Shown: piece by piece, positions 36,334 through 45,908 of the stretch
How positions within the stretch are numbered: position 1 is the first letter of the stretch
How the letters are laid out: each line of letters starts with the position of its first letter
Assembly: GCA_947377285.1 (NCBI GenBank)
Contig: CANCFT010000001.1
Location: 186,001-250,000, forward strand
Reading direction: 5' to 3'
Origin: Bacteriovoracaceae bacterium
GTDB taxonomy: Bacteria > Bdellovibrionota > Bacteriovoracia > Bacteriovoracales > Bacteriovoracaceae
Length of the DNA: 64,000 nt
Notes under the pieces: generated by a model
The model's input: only the letters and a program-made list of their open reading frames with translations
What the model was told of the DNA's origin: nothing
The model's database searches: none
Position numbers and translations under genes: made by a program

Positions 36334-36975
36334 TTATGAAGTGATTTTTTTAAAGAATTCGTCTACGGCAATTTTTAAATCTTCTAAACTGCCAGTATTC
36401 TCAATAACGAATTGTGAAAGAGTTTTCTTTATTTCAATATCCATTTGATTGTCTAAAATTTTTGATGCTAATTCTGGCTCAGACTTATCTCGATGTACAA
36501 TTCGCTCTACTTGTTTCGACCTCGGGGCATAAACGCAAACAGTTAAATCAACAAACTGATTTAGTGTTTTTTCAAATAATAATGGAACATCGTAAACGAC
36601 AAATCTAGGATTCAAAAAAACGTCAAAAGCTTTTTTGAATTCTAGTGGCAAATATGAATAGATAAAATCCTCAAGTTGTTTTTTAACAGCTGGATCATTA
36701 AAAGCCATTTTACGTAATTCTTGAAAATCAATTTTTGAACCACAAATAGCATTTGGGTGGTGAGTTGCTATAAACTGAAAGGTTTCAGGGCATGCATAAA
36801 TATTTTTTACTAATTTGTCGGCATCAATAATTGGGATACCGTTTTCTTTTAAGATTTGAGCAACTGTACTTTTTCCAGTACCAATGCCTCCAGTTAGTCC
36901 AATAATAGGAACTGATAGTTGGTAGAGTCTTGTTTCTGGATTTTTAGTAATCCATTTAGTTTTTAATTTTTTCAT
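36334..36975 (-). CDS. coaE: Dephospho-CoA kinase
   Basis: CoaE phosphorylates dephospho-CoA, the last step of CoA synthesis. The P-loop GLTGGIGTGKSTVA and the IPIIDADKL motif with the catalytic Asp are clear, as are YDVPLLFE and RSKQVERIVHRD. The 213-residue frame has ~25 residues before the P-loop, longer than usual, and the start overlaps the mazG end by 20 bp. A later start is possible but no better ribosome site is seen. Confidence 0.94.
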   Translation of the reverse strand: MKKLKTKWITKNPETRLYQLSVPIIGLTGGIGTGKSTVAQILKENGIPIIDADKLVKNIYACPETFQFIATHHPNAICGSKIDFQELRKMAFNDPAVKKQLEDFIYSYLPLEFKKAFDVFLNPRFVVYDVPLLFEKTLNQFVDLTVCVYAPRSKQVERIVHRDKSEPELASKILDNQMDIEIKKTLSQFVIENTGSLEDLKIAVDEFFKKITS

Positions 36976-37771
36976 TTATTTTCGCTTGATTCCAATAAAC
37001 ATCCATCTGATCTTGGTTCATGTCTTCAAGTAAAACGCCAGCGCTTTTCATTAGATCTTCCATTGAATGAAATCGTCTCAAAAATTTTTTGTTGGCCGCT
37101 CTTAGAGCATCATGAGGGTCCATACTCAAGTGGCGCGCAAGTTGAGCTACAGAAAATAATAAGTCACCTAGTTCTTCAAAAGTTGCCTCTCGATTCATTT
37201 CACGGTGAGGAGTAAGCTCTTCTTTTAATTCTTGCCATTCTTCTTCTACTTTATAAACAACTTGGGTATAGTCGGACCAATCAAATTTTAAATCATTTGT
37301 TTTTTTACCGATTTTAATGGCGGCCATTAGAGGTGGGGCATTTAAAACTGAAGAGCTAATGCGGTGATGAGAGATGAGACCTTCAACACGTGCTTTTTCT
37401 TCAAGTTTAATTTTATCCCAATTAATAAGTACTTGATCTGCACTTAATTTGGCATTTTCATTTTTTTCAAAAACATGCGGGTGGCGCCGAATGAGTTTTT
37501 CAGTGAGTTTTGCAGAAACAGATTCAATATCGAAGCTCTTTTTTTCTGACCCAAGCTGAGAGTGAAGTAGAACTTGCATCAGAACATCTCCGATCTCTTC
37601 TTCCATTTTACTTGGATCTTTCTCCTCAACGGCTTCAATAAACTCATAGGATTCTTCAAGTAAATATTTCAGCAATGACTCATGGGTCTGTTTTAAGTCC
37701 CAAGGGCAACCATTTTCAGGGTCACGAAGTTCACTGATGACATCTTTTAGTTTTTCAAAATTACTTTTCAT
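36956..37771 (-). CDS. mazG: Nucleoside triphosphate pyrophosphohydrolase MazG
   Basis: MazG hydrolyses (d)NTPs to monophosphates as a housecleaning enzyme. The first MazG domain is complete: NGCPWDLKQTHESLLKYLLEESYE, then EEIGDVLMQVLLHSQLG with the acidic metal ligands, and RRHPHVFE. The second repeat appears as EEWQELKEEL and FEELGDLLFSVAQLARHL. Length 271 is normal. It is divergent from ybeY, with 17 bp between the two start codons. Confidence 0.95.
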   Translation of the reverse strand: MKSNFEKLKDVISELRDPENGCPWDLKQTHESLLKYLLEESYEFIEAVEEKDPSKMEEEIGDVLMQVLLHSQLGSEKKSFDIESVSAKLTEKLIRRHPHVFEKNENAKLSADQVLINWDKIKLEEKARVEGLISHHRISSSVLNAPPLMAAIKIGKKTNDLKFDWSDYTQVVYKVEEEWQELKEELTPHREMNREATFEELGDLLFSVAQLARHLSMDPHDALRAANKKFLRRFHSMEDLMKSAGVLLEDMNQDQMDVYWNQAKINEKIKN

Positions 37772-37788
37772 GTGCTACCTTTTTAAGG

Positions 37789-38313
37789 ATGAAATTAACT
37801 ATAGCTCTCTATGATAGTGGAATAAAAAAGAATACTAGTAAAGTCTCGACTGAGATTTCCAACTTGATTCCTATTTTAGAGAAGAGCTTTTGTTTGTTTT
37901 TAATTAAAAATCCACATTTTACAGGTGTCAAAAATGTCTCAATTTCATTGACTCTTTGTGGAAAAAGAAAAATACAAACAATGAATTTAAAATACCGGAA
38001 AATGGATAAGGCTACTGATGTCTTGTCATTTCCCGTTTTCGAGAATCTTCGCCCAGACTATAAAAAAACCGATCCAGAGATTCTCACGCAACTTGAACTA
38101 GGCGACTTGGTTATATGTAAGGAAATCGCTAAAGCTCAAGCGCGCGAATTTGGAATTAGTTATTCAGAGGAAGTTATTCATCTTGCTGTCCACGGTTTTT
38201 TACATCTTTTGGGTTTTGATCATGAGATATCTTCAAAAGAAGAAATGATTATGGAAAGATACGAATCTGAATTAGTAAAAAAAATTTATAAAAAAATTAA
38301 AGCAATCAAATAA
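37789..38313 (+). CDS. ybeY: Endoribonuclease YbeY
   Basis: YbeY is a zinc-dependent RNase for 16S rRNA maturation and ribosome quality control. The H3xH5xH signature appears as HLAVHGFLHLLGFDHE, with RKMDKATDVLSFP upstream, both characteristic. The 174-residue protein has a somewhat long N-terminus. AAGG lies directly against the ATG, so the real start may be read without a standard ribosome site. prfB begins 11 bp downstream. Confidence 0.94.
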   Translation: MKLTIALYDSGIKKNTSKVSTEISNLIPILEKSFCLFLIKNPHFTGVKNVSISLTLCGKRKIQTMNLKYRKMDKATDVLSFPVFENLRPDYKKTDPEILTQLELGDLVICKEIAKAQAREFGISYSEEVIHLAVHGFLHLLGFDHEISSKEEMIMERYESELVKKIYKKIKAIK

Positions 38314-38324
38314 GGCATTAAGAA

Positions 38325-39468
38325 ATGAATGAAAATATCAAAATTGAACTTAATGAAAAAAAATTAGACATAAAAAATTATGCTGAAAAACTCGACCTAC
38401 TTCGGAGGTCGCTTTGAGATCGAAAAAAAGCAAAATCGTCTTGAAGAAATAAAACGAATAGAGGGGATGGAAGGATTTTGGGATGATTCGACCAATGCTT
38501 CAAAAGTTCAAAAAGAAAAATCAGTAATCGAAGAAATCGTAAATACTTATACACACCTAAAAGTCTTGTTTGATGATTTTGATATTTTATGTGATTTTGC
38601 ATCTTCTGAAAAAGATGAAACATCTGCCCTTGAAGCTCTTGAAGTTTATAAAAACTTTTTATTAGAATTCTCATTGGCAGAACAAAAAGTTTTACTTTCT
38701 GGAGAGCTAGATCCAAATAATGCCATTATTACAGTTAATGCTGGAGCGGGTGGTACAGAATCTTGTGATTGGGCCTATATGATTATGAGAATGGTCATAA
38801 GATGGGCAGAATCAAAAAAGTTTAAAGTTCAAATTCTTGATACTCAAGAAGGTGATTCAGCAGGTATAAAATCAGCGACGATAACAGTAAGCGGAAATTA
38901 TGCTTACGGTTTGTTAAAATCTGAGTCTGGCGTTCATCGACTAGTTCGCCTCTCTCCTTTTGATTCTGCAGGGAGACGCCACACATCTTTTGCTTCAATT
39001 TTTGTTTCTGCTGAAATTGACGATACAATTGAAATTGAAATACTTGATAAAGATTTGAGAATTGATGTCTATCGTGCAGGGGGATCTGGAGGCCAGGGCG
39101 TTAACACTACCGACTCAGCAGTGCGCTTGACTCATTTACCAACTAATCTTGTTGTTATTTGCCAGAATGAAAGGTCACAACTTCAAAATAAAGCGCAAGC
39201 GATGAAAGTTTTAAGATCTAGATTATATGAATTAGAAATGGATAAACGGCGTGCAAAAATAGCGGAAGTTGAAGCCAATAAAAAAGATATCGCGTTTGGT
39301 GCCCAAATTAGATCATATGTTCTCCATCCTTATAAATTAGTCAAAGATCATCGGACCGATTTCGAATCTTCTCAAGCAGAAAAAGTGCTTGAGGGAGATC
39401 TTGATAGTTTTATCGACGCCTACCTGCGCTGGCTTGTCGAAATGAGCACTCCTCATGGAGAACATTAA
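38325..39468 (+). CDS. prfB: Peptide chain release factor 2, with programmed +1 frameshift
   Basis: RF2 terminates translation at UAA and UGA. The gene is in two frames: 38325-38414 encodes 30 residues ending LLRRSL, then an in-frame TGA at 38415-38417. Reading resumes at 38416 as EIEKKQNRLEEI and runs to 39468, giving 380 residues. The slip site is CTT TGA preceded three bases earlier by GGAGG, the same arrangement as in E. coli prfB. It makes RF2 level self-regulating. SPFDSAGRRHTSF contains the stop-recognition SPF motif, and GGSGGQGVN contains GGQ. A start at 38380 in the second frame would lack the real N-terminus. Confidence 0.95.
38404..38417 (+). promoter_or_regulatory. RF2 recoding site
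   Basis: GGAGG (38404-38408) acts as an internal Shine-Dalgarno element, three bases before CTT (38412-38414) and the TGA stop (38415-38417). When RF2 is scarce the ribosome pauses at TGA, slips from CTT to TTT and continues with GAG. Confidence 0.92.
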
Positions 39469-39471
39469 TCA

Positions 39472-40674
39472 ATGAGAAGTCAGCGATTTAAACTTTTCAT
39501 GACTCTTTTTTTAGACAATGCGACCACTGTCAAATTTGCGGCAGGTGTATTGCTGGGAATGGCTTTTTCTATTGCCGTTATCCTCTCTACAATTGGAATC
39601 ATGGATGGATTTCAACGGGCCTTGAAGATTGGTTTAAAAAAATCAGTTGGAGAAGTGGTTATGAATTCAGAAGGAGGAGGGTTTTTTAAAATGAATCCTT
39701 CTTTGATTAAAAAATTTGAATCTCAAAAAATACAACAATACGCGGCCCTGGTTCAAACTGAGAGTTTTTTGATTTTTGATGAAGATTCAAGAGGTGTATT
39801 GGTAAGGGGAGTCGATGATTCATATGCTAATGTTGTGAACTTACCTCTTCAGTTACATGAAAATGAAGTGGCCATTGGCTCTGAAATTGCCAAAATTAAT
39901 AAAATCAATCTTGGTGATGAAATTGTACTGGCATTTGCAAAGGGAAATTTAAGTTTAAAATCAATGCCTTCACTCGAGCGTTTTCGCGTAAGTCGAATTA
40001 TTAATCACGGAGTTTATCAAAAAGATTCCCGGATGGTTTACGTAAATCTTTCTACTCTTCAAAAAGTTTTGGAGCTGGGGAGTTACGTCAACATGATTTC
40101 ACTCAACCTTCCAAATGACCCAAAGTTCAAGGACGATATTGAAAAAATTGAAAGTAGTATTCCAATACTCAGGAAAAAGTTTGAAGCGGAATTTTATTTT
40201 AAGCCTTATTGGCGCGAATTCGCTCCTCTGCTAGAAGCTGTTAAAATTGAAAAAGTGATGATTAGTTTGATTTTACAAATGGTCGTTGTTATTTCTATTT
40301 TTAATATATTAGCCTTTATCATTTTTATTAATGAGAAAAAATCGAAAGAATTATTTTTGTTTAAAGCGCTTGGGCTCTCAAAAAAAGCGATGAGTGATTT
40401 ATGGTTACAGTTAGTCTTTTTTATTTGGATACTTTCTTGCCTATTTTCACTTGTCTTAGTTCAAATATTTAAATTCTCTCTTTTAAAATTATCCGTTTTT
40501 GAATTACCTTCTGAGGTCTATTACATGCCAAGGATAGAAATCTTTTTATCTTGGACGGACTATCTTTTTGTCTTTAGTTTAACTCTCGTTTGGATCTTGA
40601 TTATTACTTTTTATTTATTAAAAAGATTAAAACAAAAGAGCTTGCTCGCAGGCTTGAGGCAGGAATTTGCATGA
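39472..40674 (+). CDS. Lipoprotein-release ABC transporter permease (LolC/LolE-like)
   Basis: A 400-residue FtsX/LolC/E-type permease. One membrane helix near residues 22-45 precedes a large periplasmic domain, and three further helices follow (~265-290, 315-340, 365-390). Pairing with a LolD-like ATPase by a 4-bp overlap supports extraction of outer-membrane lipoproteins from the inner membrane. Only one permease gene is present, so it may act as a homodimer (LolF-like). It starts 3 bp after prfB. Confidence 0.88.
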   Translation: MRSQRFKLFMTLFLDNATTVKFAAGVLLGMAFSIAVILSTIGIMDGFQRALKIGLKKSVGEVVMNSEGGGFFKMNPSLIKKFESQKIQQYAALVQTESFLIFDEDSRGVLVRGVDDSYANVVNLPLQLHENEVAIGSEIAKINKINLGDEIVLAFAKGNLSLKSMPSLERFRVSRIINHGVYQKDSRMVYVNLSTLQKVLELGSYVNMISLNLPNDPKFKDDIEKIESSIPILRKKFEAEFYFKPYWREFAPLLEAVKIEKVMISLILQMVVVISIFNILAFIIFINEKKSKELFLFKALGLSKKAMSDLWLQLVFFIWILSCLFSLVLVQIFKFSLLKLSVFELPSEVYYMPRIEIFLSWTDYLFVFSLTLVWILIITFYLLKRLKQKSLLAGLRQEFA

Positions 40675-41348
40675 GTAGTCCAATTATTAAAATAGAAAAT
40701 GTAAAAAAATTCTATAAACAATCTCGAGCATTGAATGGAGTGACTTTTACCATGAACGAAGGTGAAGAATATCTTATTCGAGGAGCTTCGGGATCTGGTA
40801 AATCAACGCTCTTGTATCTTCTTGGCGGCCTGGATCGGCCAAGTGAAGGCCAAGTCATCGTCAATCAAAAAAATCTTGCAGACCTCTCAGATGAAGACCT
40901 TGCGATTTATCGCAATCGCTACGTTGGGTTTGTCTTTCAATTCCATTTTTTGTTGCCTTCAATGAATTGTTTAAATAATTTATTACTTCCTGCTCGTCTT
41001 GCTGGGTTAAGTAACGCGGAGACACAACTTGTTCAAGAACGAGTCGTAAAACTTGCTACGACACTTGGAGTAAGTGAATGCTTACAAAAATTTCCCTTTG
41101 AACTCTCTGGTGGTGAACAGCAAAGAGTCAATATTATCCGTGCACTCTCTTTAAAGCCAAAACTCTTACTTTGCGATGAGCCAACAGGAAACCTTGATTC
41201 GGAGAACTCTAATAAGGTTATTCAATTGCTTCGAAAACTTGCTTTTGAAAATAAAGCAACGCTTGTTGTTGTCACCCATGATCCCATCGTCGCAGAGAGC
41301 TTCAGCAATCAAATTTTAATGAAAGATGGAAAGCTGGTCGCCACCTAG
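40671..41348 (+). CDS. lolD: Lipoprotein-release ABC transporter ATPase (LolD-like)
   Basis: A 225-residue ABC ATPase with Walker A GASGSGKST, the Q-loop at VGFVFQFHFLLPSMN, signature LSGGEQQRV, and Walker B LLLCDEPTGNLD, which are typical of the LolD/MacB group. I chose ATG at 40671 (MSSPIIKIENV), overlapping the permease stop as ATGA with AGGA upstream. An upstream in-frame ATG at 40590 lies inside the permease gene. Confidence 0.93.
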   Translation: MSSPIIKIENVKKFYKQSRALNGVTFTMNEGEEYLIRGASGSGKSTLLYLLGGLDRPSEGQVIVNQKNLADLSDEDLAIYRNRYVGFVFQFHFLLPSMNCLNNLLLPARLAGLSNAETQLVQERVVKLATTLGVSECLQKFPFELSGGEQQRVNIIRALSLKPKLLLCDEPTGNLDSENSNKVIQLLRKLAFENKATLVVVTHDPIVAESFSNQILMKDGKLVAT

Positions 41349-41363
41349 AAATTTCTTTGCACA

Positions 41364-41391
41364 TTGAAATGTTCTTGCTACTTTTTAATAC
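41364..41391 (+). promoter_or_regulatory. Possible promoter before bamA
   Basis: TTGAAA (41364-41369), a 16-base spacer and TAATAC (41386-41391) lie in the 71-bp gap before bamA. It could start the outer-membrane biogenesis transcript. Confidence 0.45.
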
Positions 41392-41419
41392 CGTAGTTTT
41401 TTAATCGAGTGTAAGATCT

Positions 41420-43711
41420 ATGTCTCTGAGATTTCTCTCTTTATTCTTTTGGATGGCCATCAGTTTTAATCTGATTGGAAATCTCTATGCGAGCGAAGAC
41501 CTAGGTCCAAGAGTTGATCTTTTTAAAATCGATCAAATCGTATTAAAGGGATTAAAAAAAGTTGAGAAAGAAGCAGTCTTGGAAAAAATTGGCGCCAAAG
41601 TTGATATGGTTCTGGATAATTATCTCTTAAAAAAAGATCTTGAAAAAATTTATTTCATGAAATATTTCGAAGCAGTTTCAGCAGAACACGAAGTGATCGC
41701 TGGAAAAAATGTTTTGGTTTTTAGCATGAAAGAAAAGCCTATCGTCACCAAAATTTCATTTGAAGGAAATGATGGATTAAGTGATGACGATTTAAAAGGC
41801 CAAGTCAAAACTAAAGTCTATTCAATCTTAGACGCTAACTCTGTTAAAAATGATGTCTTGGCTTTGCTTAAGCATTACGAAGAAAAAGGCTATTTCTTAG
41901 CCTCTGTCGATTATAAAGAAAAAAAAATAAATGAAGAAAATATCGAGCTTCAATTTTCAATTAAAGAATTTGATAAAGTAAAAGTTAAAAAAGTTAGTTT
42001 CCTAGGGAATAAAGCTTTTAAAGATGAAGAAATAAAAAGTATTTTGCAAACTCAAGAAGACAGTCTTTTTTCTGCCCTATCTGGCTCAGGGAACTTTAAA
42101 GAAATAAATTTTCAAAATGATATTGAAAGATTGAAATATTTTTACCGAATGAAAGGCTACCTTCAAATCAATATCGGGACTCCTGAAATAACAGTTTCTG
42201 AAGATAAAAAATGGGTCTTCATTACGATGAAATTAACAGAAGGACCTCAGTTCTCAATTAATAAAATTACTTTTCAAGGGGAAATGCTTTTTCCTGAAAG
42301 CGATATTCGTGAAAAACTGACATTGAAAGAACAAGAAACGTACTCGGAAGAATCCCTTCGAAAAGACATCCAACTCTTAACTGAAATGTACCAAGATGAA
42401 GGATACGCATTTGCCAACGTCATTCGAAACTTAAATGTTGTTCCAGGTGAAAATAAAGTAGATGTAGAATTTTCTTTTGAAAAAGGGAAAATTGCCTATT
42501 TCGGACGTTTTAAAATTAAAGGAAATTCAAAATCTCGAGACAAAGTCATTAGACGTGAACTACTTATTAAAGAAGGTCAGAAATTTAACGGAACAGCACT
42601 TCGCCAGTCTAAAGAAAACGTTCAACGATTAGGATTTTTTGAACCCGATTCAATTGTCTTTAATACAGTTTCACCTAAAGAAAAAGAAGATATTTTAGAT
42701 GTTGAAATTGCAGTTAAAGAGAAAAATACTGGACAAATCTCACTTGGAGCAGGGTATTCAACTGCAACGGGCGGATTTTTTCAAGCTTCAATTTCACAGT
42801 CAAATTTTAGAGGATTAGGGCAAAACTTAACATTTAGTTTGAACTTAGCGAAAACTTCTAATACTTTCAGTATAGATTTTACTGAGCCCTATTTCTTAGA
42901 CTCAAAGTGGTCTTTGGGGGGCGGTGTCTTTATTAGTAACGATGATACGTCATCATCTTTTAGTGAAAAAAAGAAAGGGATGAACGTGAGAGTCGGTTAT
43001 CCAATACTAACATTCACTAATCTTTACACGACATATAAATTAGAAGATACAACGATTAAAAAAATTGATGACCCGACTATCGATATAGCTTTAGAAAATG
43101 GTTTAGCTTCTTCAATTCAAACGTCTATTGTCCACGACAGAAGAGACGACCGCTCCGACGCAAGAAAGGGTGTCTTCCTTAGTTATTCAACTGAATATAC
43201 TGGTATCGGTGGCGATAAGAAATGGTTAAAAAATGAAGCAGAAGCTCGTGGCTTTTATCCTGTTTGGGGTGATTTAATTTTTAGGTCGCGTTTTTATGCA
43301 GGCCGATTAGATGAAGTAAATGGACAAAAAATTCCCCGAACCGAGAAATTCACATTAGGTGGATCTAGAAACCTTCGAGGTTATGCATACGAAGCGATAG
43401 GACCTAAACGCCAAGGTTTAAATAGTGCAGGACAATTATTAACATTTAATACAGGTGGAACATTTTCAACTTTTACCAATTTTGAGTTTCAACACCCACT
43501 TTCTAGAGAAGCTGGATTGAAATGGGTAGTCTTTTTCGATGCAGGACATGTTGGATCTTTTGAAAATGTACGAGTTTATACAGATTATGGTTTTGGATTT
43601 AGATGGTTCTCTCCAATCGGAACACTCCGGTTTGAGTTTGGTTACCCATTAACTGGTGAATATAAAACTCAAGGTTCACAATTTCACTTTGATATAGGAC
43701 AATTATTTTAA
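41420..43711 (+). CDS. bamA: Outer membrane protein assembly factor BamA
   Basis: BamA inserts beta-barrel proteins into the outer membrane. A signal peptide (~1-25) precedes five POTRA domains (~30-415); each has the expected strand-helix pattern, for example VKKVSFLGNKAFKDEEIKSIL. The C-terminal barrel (~420-763) contains RNLRGYA (VRGF/Y-like loop 6 motif), GFGFRWFSPIGTLRFEFGYPL and a terminal Phe (IGQLF). Length 763 is normal. It heads the series skp, lpxD, fabZ, lpxA, lpxB, lpxK, as in many Gram-negatives. Confidence 0.96.
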   Translation: MSLRFLSLFFWMAISFNLIGNLYASEDLGPRVDLFKIDQIVLKGLKKVEKEAVLEKIGAKVDMVLDNYLLKKDLEKIYFMKYFEAVSAEHEVIAGKNVLVFSMKEKPIVTKISFEGNDGLSDDDLKGQVKTKVYSILDANSVKNDVLALLKHYEEKGYFLASVDYKEKKINEENIELQFSIKEFDKVKVKKVSFLGNKAFKDEEIKSILQTQEDSLFSALSGSGNFKEINFQNDIERLKYFYRMKGYLQINIGTPEITVSEDKKWVFITMKLTEGPQFSINKITFQGEMLFPESDIREKLTLKEQETYSEESLRKDIQLLTEMYQDEGYAFANVIRNLNVVPGENKVDVEFSFEKGKIAYFGRFKIKGNSKSRDKVIRRELLIKEGQKFNGTALRQSKENVQRLGFFEPDSIVFNTVSPKEKEDILDVEIAVKEKNTGQISLGAGYSTATGGFFQASISQSNFRGLGQNLTFSLNLAKTSNTFSIDFTEPYFLDSKWSLGGGVFISNDDTSSSFSEKKKGMNVRVGYPILTFTNLYTTYKLEDTTIKKIDDPTIDIALENGLASSIQTSIVHDRRDDRSDARKGVFLSYSTEYTGIGGDKKWLKNEAEARGFYPVWGDLIFRSRFYAGRLDEVNGQKIPRTEKFTLGGSRNLRGYAYEAIGPKRQGLNSAGQLLTFNTGGTFSTFTNFEFQHPLSREAGLKWVVFFDAGHVGSFENVRVYTDYGFGFRWFSPIGTLRFEFGYPLTGEYKTQGSQFHFDIGQLF

Positions 43712-43738
43712 GTTATTTCAGTATAAAGGAGACGCTCA

Positions 43739-44248
43739 ATGAAATTATTAATTGCTGTTATTGGCTCACTTCTCTTAACGACTTCAGCTTTCGCTAAAGT
43801 CTCAGTTGGTAAAGTTGATGTTCAAAAAGTTCTTGTTACAGTTAATCAAGGTCAAGCTGTTCGCGATCAATTAAAGAAAGCATTTGATGAAAAACAAAAA
43901 CAATTAAAAGAAGAAGAAGATAAAATTAGAAAACTTCAAGATGACTACCAAAAGAAAGCATCAGTTTTAAATGATAAAGAAAAAGCAAAAAAAGAACGCG
44001 AGATTCAAGAAAAAATCGTAGCTATTCAACAAAAAACTTCAACTTACCAAAAAGATATTCAAGATATGGAGCAAAAACTTAAAACTCCTATTCTAGAAAA
44101 AGTAAAAGCAATCGTAGATGATGTTGCAAAAAATGCAGACGTTGATCTAGTTTACGAAGCAGCTACAGCTCCAATTCTTTATGCTAAAGAAGAAAAAGAT
44201 CTTACAGACGATGTTATTAAGTCTTTTAATAAAAAATTTCCTAAATAG
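43739..44248 (+). CDS. skp: Periplasmic chaperone Skp/OmpH
   Basis: Skp carries unfolded outer-membrane proteins across the periplasm. The 169-residue protein has a signal peptide (MKLLIAVIGSLLLTTSAFA), a short beta part (KVSVGKVDVQKVL) and a long charged coiled coil (~35-110) rich in Lys, Glu and Gln, then a returning strand (ADVDLVYEAATAPILYA). This is the Skp tentacle layout. AAGGAG lies upstream of the ATG and the gene follows bamA by 27 bp. Confidence 0.92.
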   Translation: MKLLIAVIGSLLLTTSAFAKVSVGKVDVQKVLVTVNQGQAVRDQLKKAFDEKQKQLKEEEDKIRKLQDDYQKKASVLNDKEKAKKEREIQEKIVAIQQKTSTYQKDIQDMEQKLKTPILEKVKAIVDDVAKNADVDLVYEAATAPILYAKEEKDLTDDVIKSFNKKFPK

Positions 44249-44277
44249 TCTTAAGTCTTAAAATTAATACCGACATA

Positions 44278-44320
44278 TTAAGGACCCAAGGAGCTAATGC
44301 TTTTTGGGTCCTTAAGTTTT
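44278..44320 (+). terminator. Terminator-like hairpin between skp and lpxD
   Basis: TTAAGGACCCAA (44278-44289) pairs fully with 44304-44315 over 12 bp, with a small inner AGC/GCT stem, followed by GTTTTT. It lies inside a run of co-directional genes, so it may partly terminate to lower lpxD expression relative to bamA-skp. Confidence 0.7.
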
Positions 44321-44335
44321 TAAGAGGATATTCCT

Positions 44336-45364
44336 ATGAAGCTAGGAAATCTAAAAAAAATTGATTCTACATTTCTAACCATTTCAGGTTCTGAAGAACT
44401 TATCGTTTTAGGAATCACTGATAATCATCAACTTTCGTCTAACCATTTTGTTTTTATTAAAAATAAAAATTTTCTAAACGATTGGCTTGAAAAAAATTCA
44501 ACCTCAATATGTACAGGATTGGTTTTTGAAAAGAAATTCTACGAACTCTTAAATGAAGAAAATAAAAATAAAATTTTAGAGACGGCATTATTTGTCGCCA
44601 TCGTTGATGATGTAAATCTTTCAATGTGTTCTCTTTCAAAATATTTTTATGATGAAAAAATTAAAAACTGTAATGATATTGTTGATGGGCGACAGATGGG
44701 AACCACTACAATTGACCCAACATCATTTATTGCTCAAGGTGTTTTTATTGGTGATGGAGTCAATATTGGTGCTGACACCAAAATTCATTCTGGTGTCGTT
44801 ATTATGTCAGGTGCAGAAATAGGTAACGGATCTGAAATATTTCCCAATTCTGTGATTTATAGAAATGTTAGAATTGGGAAAAATGTCCGAATTCACTCTA
44901 ATACAACCATCGGATCTGATGGGTTCGGCTATAATTTCAAAAATGGTGAACATATAAAAGTTTGGCATATGGGCAGTGTTCTAATTGGCGACAATGTTGA
45001 AATTGGAGCAAACTGCAGTATTGATAGCGGAACTTTTTCACCAACTATTATTGGTGCTGGTTCAAAAATAGATAACCTTGTTCAAATTGGACATAACTGT
45101 CGATTGGGAATTGGAGTTGTTATTTGTGGCCAAGGTGGTTTGGCCGGCAGTTGCACTCTCGGTGACTTTACTGTCATGGGGGGGAAATCAGCAGTTGCCC
45201 CAGGTGTCACCATTGGTCGAGGAGCTCAAATTGCAGGAAATGCAGGAGTCATCAGCAATGTTGGAGATGGAGAAACAGTAGGAGGATTTCCTGCTCGAGA
45301 TATCAAAGAGTGGCTTAAAGGAGTTGCTTATGTCCGTAAACTTTCATTACAAGAAAAAAAATAG
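44336..45364 (+). CDS. lpxD: UDP-3-O-acyl-glucosamine N-acyltransferase
   Basis: LpxD adds the N-linked acyl chain in the third step of lipid A synthesis. An N-terminal uridine-binding domain (~1-105) is followed by left-handed beta-helix hexapeptide repeats ([39 protein letters not shown]). The catalytic His lies in [10 protein letters not shown]. The C-terminal helix follows DIKEWLKG. Length 342 is normal. AGAGGA precedes the ATG. Confidence 0.95.
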   Translation: MKLGNLKKIDSTFLTISGSEELIVLGITDNHQLSSNHFVFIKNKNFLNDWLEKNSTSICTGLVFEKKFYELLNEENKNKILETALFVAIVDDVNLSMCSLSKYFYDEKIKNCNDIVDGRQMGTTTIDPTSFIAQGVFIGDGVNIGADTKIHSGVVIMSGAEIGNGSEIFPNSVIYRNVRIGKNVRIHSNTTIGSDGFGYNFKNGEHIKVWHMGSVLIGDNVEIGANCSIDSGTFSPTIIGAGSKIDNLVQIGHNCRLGIGVVICGQGGLAGSCTLGDFTVMGGKSAVAPGVTIGRGAQIAGNAGVISNVGDGETVGGFPARDIKEWLKGVAYVRKLSLQEKK

Positions 45365-45396
45365 ATAAGTTTCATGTTTTTATCAGGAGTCCGAGA

Positions 45397-45885
45397 ATGC
45401 TAAACACTCAACAAGTTATGAAAATACTTCCTCACCGCGATCCATTTTTATTTATTGATTCGGTTGAATCTGTAACGATTCCTGGTCGCCCACTTGCCGC
45501 TGGAGAAGTTGTCGATGTAAAAGAAATTGAAGGCGCAGAAGTGGTTGCTCACTATCGAACTAAAAAAGACCATGCAATTTTTAAAGGTCATTTTCCAGAC
45601 TATCCAATCTTGCCAGGAGTTGTCCAAGTTGAAATGATGGCCCAAACAACTAGTTTTTTAGTATTCTTAATTCACAAAGATCCAATGTCGATGAAAATGG
45701 ATGTGGCCCTACTTGGAGTTAACGAAGCTCGTTTTAGGAAACCAGTATTACCTGAAATGGATTTAAAAATTGTCATTAAAATATTAAAAGTAAGAGGACC
45801 TATTATTAATAGTGAATGCAAGCTTTATCATAATGACCAATTAATGAGCGAAGCTATTGTTATGGCCTCTCTTAAAATGCAATAA
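45397..45885 (+). CDS. fabZ: 3-hydroxyacyl-ACP dehydratase
   Basis: FabZ dehydrates 3-hydroxyacyl-ACP in fatty acid synthesis, competing with LpxA/LpxD for hydroxyacyl chains. The hot-dog fold motifs are complete: LPHRDPFLFIDSV with the catalytic His, and KGHFPDYPILPGVVQVEMMAQ with the catalytic Glu. Length 162 is slightly long. It lies between lpxD and lpxA, the usual arrangement. Confidence 0.96.
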   Translation: MLNTQQVMKILPHRDPFLFIDSVESVTIPGRPLAAGEVVDVKEIEGAEVVAHYRTKKDHAIFKGHFPDYPILPGVVQVEMMAQTTSFLVFLIHKDPMSMKMDVALLGVNEARFRKPVLPEMDLKIVIKILKVRGPIINSECKLYHNDQLMSEAIVMASLKMQ

Positions 45886-45908
45886 AATTAATAAACAAGG
45901 AGTCGTTT

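Noticed and set aside
38380-38415. prfB starting at 38380 in a single frame
   Set aside because: The residues before the shift site do not match RF2, whereas the two-frame reading restores the known N-terminus.
40590-40670. Earlier start for the LolD-like ATPase
   Set aside because: It would lie inside the permease gene and add unconserved residues; ATG at 40671 has a proper ribosome site and ATGA coupling.
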